DNA from: Planctomycetota bacterium
Lineage (GTDB): Bacteria; Planctomycetota; Planctomycetia; Isosphaerales; Isosphaeraceae
DNA: 64,000 nucleotides
Direction: 5' to 3'
Assembly: GCA_021791715.1 (NCBI GenBank)
Contig: JAJYWB010000016.1
Coordinates: 1-64,000, forward strand
The notes beneath the pieces are model-generated. The model saw only the letters and a list, made by a program, of their open reading frames with translations. It did not search any database and was not told the DNA's origin. This document shows, in pieces, positions 62,328-64,000 of the stretch (position 1 is the first letter of the stretch; every line of letters begins with the position of its first letter). The translations under genes and the position numbers were made by a program.

Positions 62328-62924
62328 TTATTGAGAAGTCGATCGGCGCGATCGATCGCCGATCAGAGAGGCGGAGGCGAGCGGGTCGTAAATCGGTCCT
62401 TTCGGGGTCAGGTTTGAAGCGAACGTGACGACCTCGGCGATTTTGAACGATCCCGCGGACCAATCGCGTCGGCTTTTGATCGTCGAGGCGACCGCGGCGG
62501 CCGAATCGCCGCGATCCTGGAATCGGGCGATCGTGATATGGGGATGAAAGCGATCGTCGCGGGGAGGTCGGCCGGCGCGGGTCGCGGCCGCGACGACGCT
62601 CGCCTGGAGCTCGATCAACCGATCGATTTCGGGGCCGGCGAGCCCCACCCAGAGCGTTCGAGGGTTCGACTCGTCGGGAAAGGCGCCCAAACCCGTGATC
62701 GAGAGTTCAAAAGGTTCAAACCCGGCGACGGCTCGTTCGATTTCACGACAGATATCGAAAAGCTCGACGTCGCGAACGTCTCCCAGGAACGCGAGCGTCA
62801 CATGCGCCTGCGCCGGGTCGCTCCATCGCGCCGCGGGAAGATCGGCGGCGAGCGACGTGCGCAATCGAGCGAGTTTCTCGGCGCGCGCCGCTGGGATCGT
62901 CGCGGCGACGAACGTTCGCGTCAT
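62328..62924 (-). CDS. thpR: RNA 2',3'-cyclic phosphodiesterase (2H family)
   Basis: This is 198 residues from ATG 62924 (an upstream in-frame ATG at 62948 is less likely). The two HxT/S motifs of the 2H phosphoesterase fold are AHVTLAFLG (near 43) and HPHITIARF (near 130), separated by about 85 residues as usual. Hydrolyses 2',3'-cyclic phosphate at RNA ends. Cytoplasmic. Follows the PfkB kinase gene by 34 bp on the same strand, probably co-transcribed. Confidence 0.9.
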   Translation of the reverse strand: MTRTFVAATIPAARAEKLARLRTSLAADLPAARWSDPAQAHVTLAFLGDVRDVELFDICREIERAVAGFEPFELSITGLGAFPDESNPRTLWVGLAGPEIDRLIELQASVVAAATRAGRPPRDDRFHPHITIARFQDRGDSAAAVASTIKSRRDWSAGSFKIAEVVTFASNLTPKGPIYDPLASASLIGDRSRRSTSQ

Positions 62925-62958
62925 CGACCCCATTTGCAAAATCCTCACTTCTAAGAAA

Positions 62959-63861
62959 TCAAAACGCCAAAAGCGATCGATACGTTTCGAGTCTTTGATC
63001 GATATCCGAACGTTCGGCTCTAAGAAAGCGACGAAGGCTGAAATCCTCGACTAGAAAGCTTGCGACGACCGTCCCGTAAGCCGTCGCGGTTTTGAAGGCC
63101 TGGATGTCGGTCCTCCCCGTCGCGGCCAGATATCCCATGAATCCGCCGGCGAAACTGTCTCCGGCGCCCGTCGGGTCGACGACGTCCGCGAGTGGAAACG
63201 CCGGCATCACGAACGTCTCGTCCCCGCTCATAAACATCGCCCCATGTTCACCTTTTTTAATGATCACGAAACGAGGTCCGAGATCGAGAACTTTCCGTCC
63301 GGCGCGGACGAGATTGACTTCTCCCGTGAGCATCCGAGCCTCGCCGTCGTTGAGAACGAGTCCGTCGATCCGCTTGAGCAGCGCTTTGAGATCGTCGGGC
63401 TGGGTTTCGATCCAAAGGTTCATCGTATCGGCGACCGCGAGCTTGCGATTCTTCGCCTGTTCCAGAACCTTAAGCTGGGTGAGCGGGCTTCCGTTGGCCA
63501 GGAAAATGTAAGGAGAATCGGTGAACTTCGCCGGAATCTCGGGCCGAAACGATCCGAAAACGTTCAAGTGAACCTCGAGCGTTTCAGCGGTGTTCATATC
63601 TCCTTCGTACTTACCTTTCCAGCGGAAAGTTTTGCCTCCGGGCTCGGTTTTCAATCCCGAGGTGTCGATATCGCGCGATTCCAACAGCGTGCGATGCTCG
63701 GCGGGGAAATCCTCGCCGACGACGCCGACGAGACGCACCGGCGTGAAATAGCTGGCCGCGTACGAGAAGAAGGTCGCGGAACCGCCGAGAGCGTCCTCGA
63801 CGACGCCGAACGGGGTTTCCACCGAATCAAATGCCAACGATCCGACGACAAGCAACGACAC
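62959..63861 (-). CDS. PfkB-family sugar/nucleoside kinase
   Basis: This is 300 residues. Ribokinase-like N terminus LLVVGSLAFDSVETPFG, GGSATFFSYAASYF for substrate binding, NDGEARMLTG, FVIIKKGEHGAM, and the DPTGAGDSFAGGF anion-hole motif with the catalytic Asp near 237. All features of an active kinase. The substrate cannot be named; adenosine or a sugar are possible. First gene of the small unit with thpR. Confidence 0.9.
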   Translation of the reverse strand: MSLLVVGSLAFDSVETPFGVVEDALGGSATFFSYAASYFTPVRLVGVVGEDFPAEHRTLLESRDIDTSGLKTEPGGKTFRWKGKYEGDMNTAETLEVHLNVFGSFRPEIPAKFTDSPYIFLANGSPLTQLKVLEQAKNRKLAVADTMNLWIETQPDDLKALLKRIDGLVLNDGEARMLTGEVNLVRAGRKVLDLGPRFVIIKKGEHGAMFMSGDETFVMPAFPLADVVDPTGAGDSFAGGFMGYLAATGRTDIQAFKTATAYGTVVASFLVEDFSLRRFLRAERSDIDQRLETYRSLLAF

Positions 63862-63944
63862 GAAACGCTCCTCGATCCACGATCATCAACGAGAAAAAGT
63901 GAAAATAACTCCGCGTGAACATTTGCAGCGATTCTTGCGAGAGA

Positions 63945-64000
63945 TCAGGTTTGAGCGCCCCGCCGAATCAGTTCGATCGCCGCGGCGATTCGCTCGCGAC
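63945..64000 (-). CDS. 3' end of a gene running off the window
   Basis: The minus-strand frame ending in TGA at 63945-63947 reads RERIAAAIELIRRGAQT before the window edge. The amphipathic helix-like text is protein-like, but 17 codons are too few to name a family. Confidence 0.4.
   Translation of the reverse strand, partial: RERIAAAIELIRRGAQT

Overview
The window reads as part of a planctomycete chromosome, most likely an Isosphaeraceae-type organism. The evidence is two cassettes of the DUF1549/DUF1553 cytochrome-like proteins next to DUF1501 Tat-exported proteins, a PPC-repeat exported protein, two DUF1080 (3-keto-disaccharide hydrolase family) secreted proteins, a C30-type carotenoid operon, and many predicted exported proteins. 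The DNA is GC-rich, codons are strongly GC-biased, and the hexamer CGATCG is conspicuously frequent. Family names are from motif recognition by eye; no database search was run.

Layout. 1-229 is a 20-bp tandem array. 290-4618 is on the minus strand: a YrdC/arginine-phosphatase-like fusion, an HTTM membrane protein with a small partner, and a secreted GH5 glycosidase. A divergent gene (5457-7154) encodes an exported thioredoxin-trypsin fusion. 7439-14241 is a tight five-gene carotenoid operon: desaturase, aldehyde dehydrogenase, second desaturase/oxidase, acyltransferase, glycosyltransferase. This is the gene set expected for a glycosylated, acylated C30 carotenoic acid. 14372-16243 holds two broken genes in a row, the second a TPR gene with one frameshift and one stop. 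17015-23359 is a DUF1549/1553, DUF1501, PPC-protein cassette. 23681-28560 is a mannoside-type locus: a GT4 fused to an alpha/alpha-barrel domain, plus two GH130 proteins.

28629-33067 is an unusual two-gene unit: a winged-helix protein and a 1228-residue protein with two NTPase domains (ORC/STAND-like and HerA-like), a candidate DNA-processing or defence system. 33178-39262 holds an FmdE-like exported protein, a DUF1080 protein, a second DUF1549/DUF1501 pair, and MsrB. 39441-44499 is a minus-strand surface glycan/lipid operon: methyltransferase, flippase, GT39-like protein, CDP-alcohol phosphatidyltransferase. 44696-46554 is an OLD-like ATPase with a DUF3226 (TOPRIM-like) partner, followed by a palindromic mobile-like repeat and tRNA-Asp. 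47416-52932 makes activated sugars: a GalU-like nucleotidyltransferase, a GHMP-kinase/UDPGP fusion, and a sugar-nucleotide epimerase.

53617-58323 is the second accessory zone. It has a TPR protein, 160-bp structured tandem repeats, further copies of the palindromic element, and an operon of FGE-like protein, GTPase and GAP1-N-like protein. That operon resembles the NTPase-centred conflict systems described for multicellular-type bacteria. 58777-64000 returns to ordinary genes: a small Tyr-rich secreted protein, GT2, sugar isomerase, DUF1080, RNA cyclic phosphodiesterase, PfkB kinase, and the tail of one more gene.
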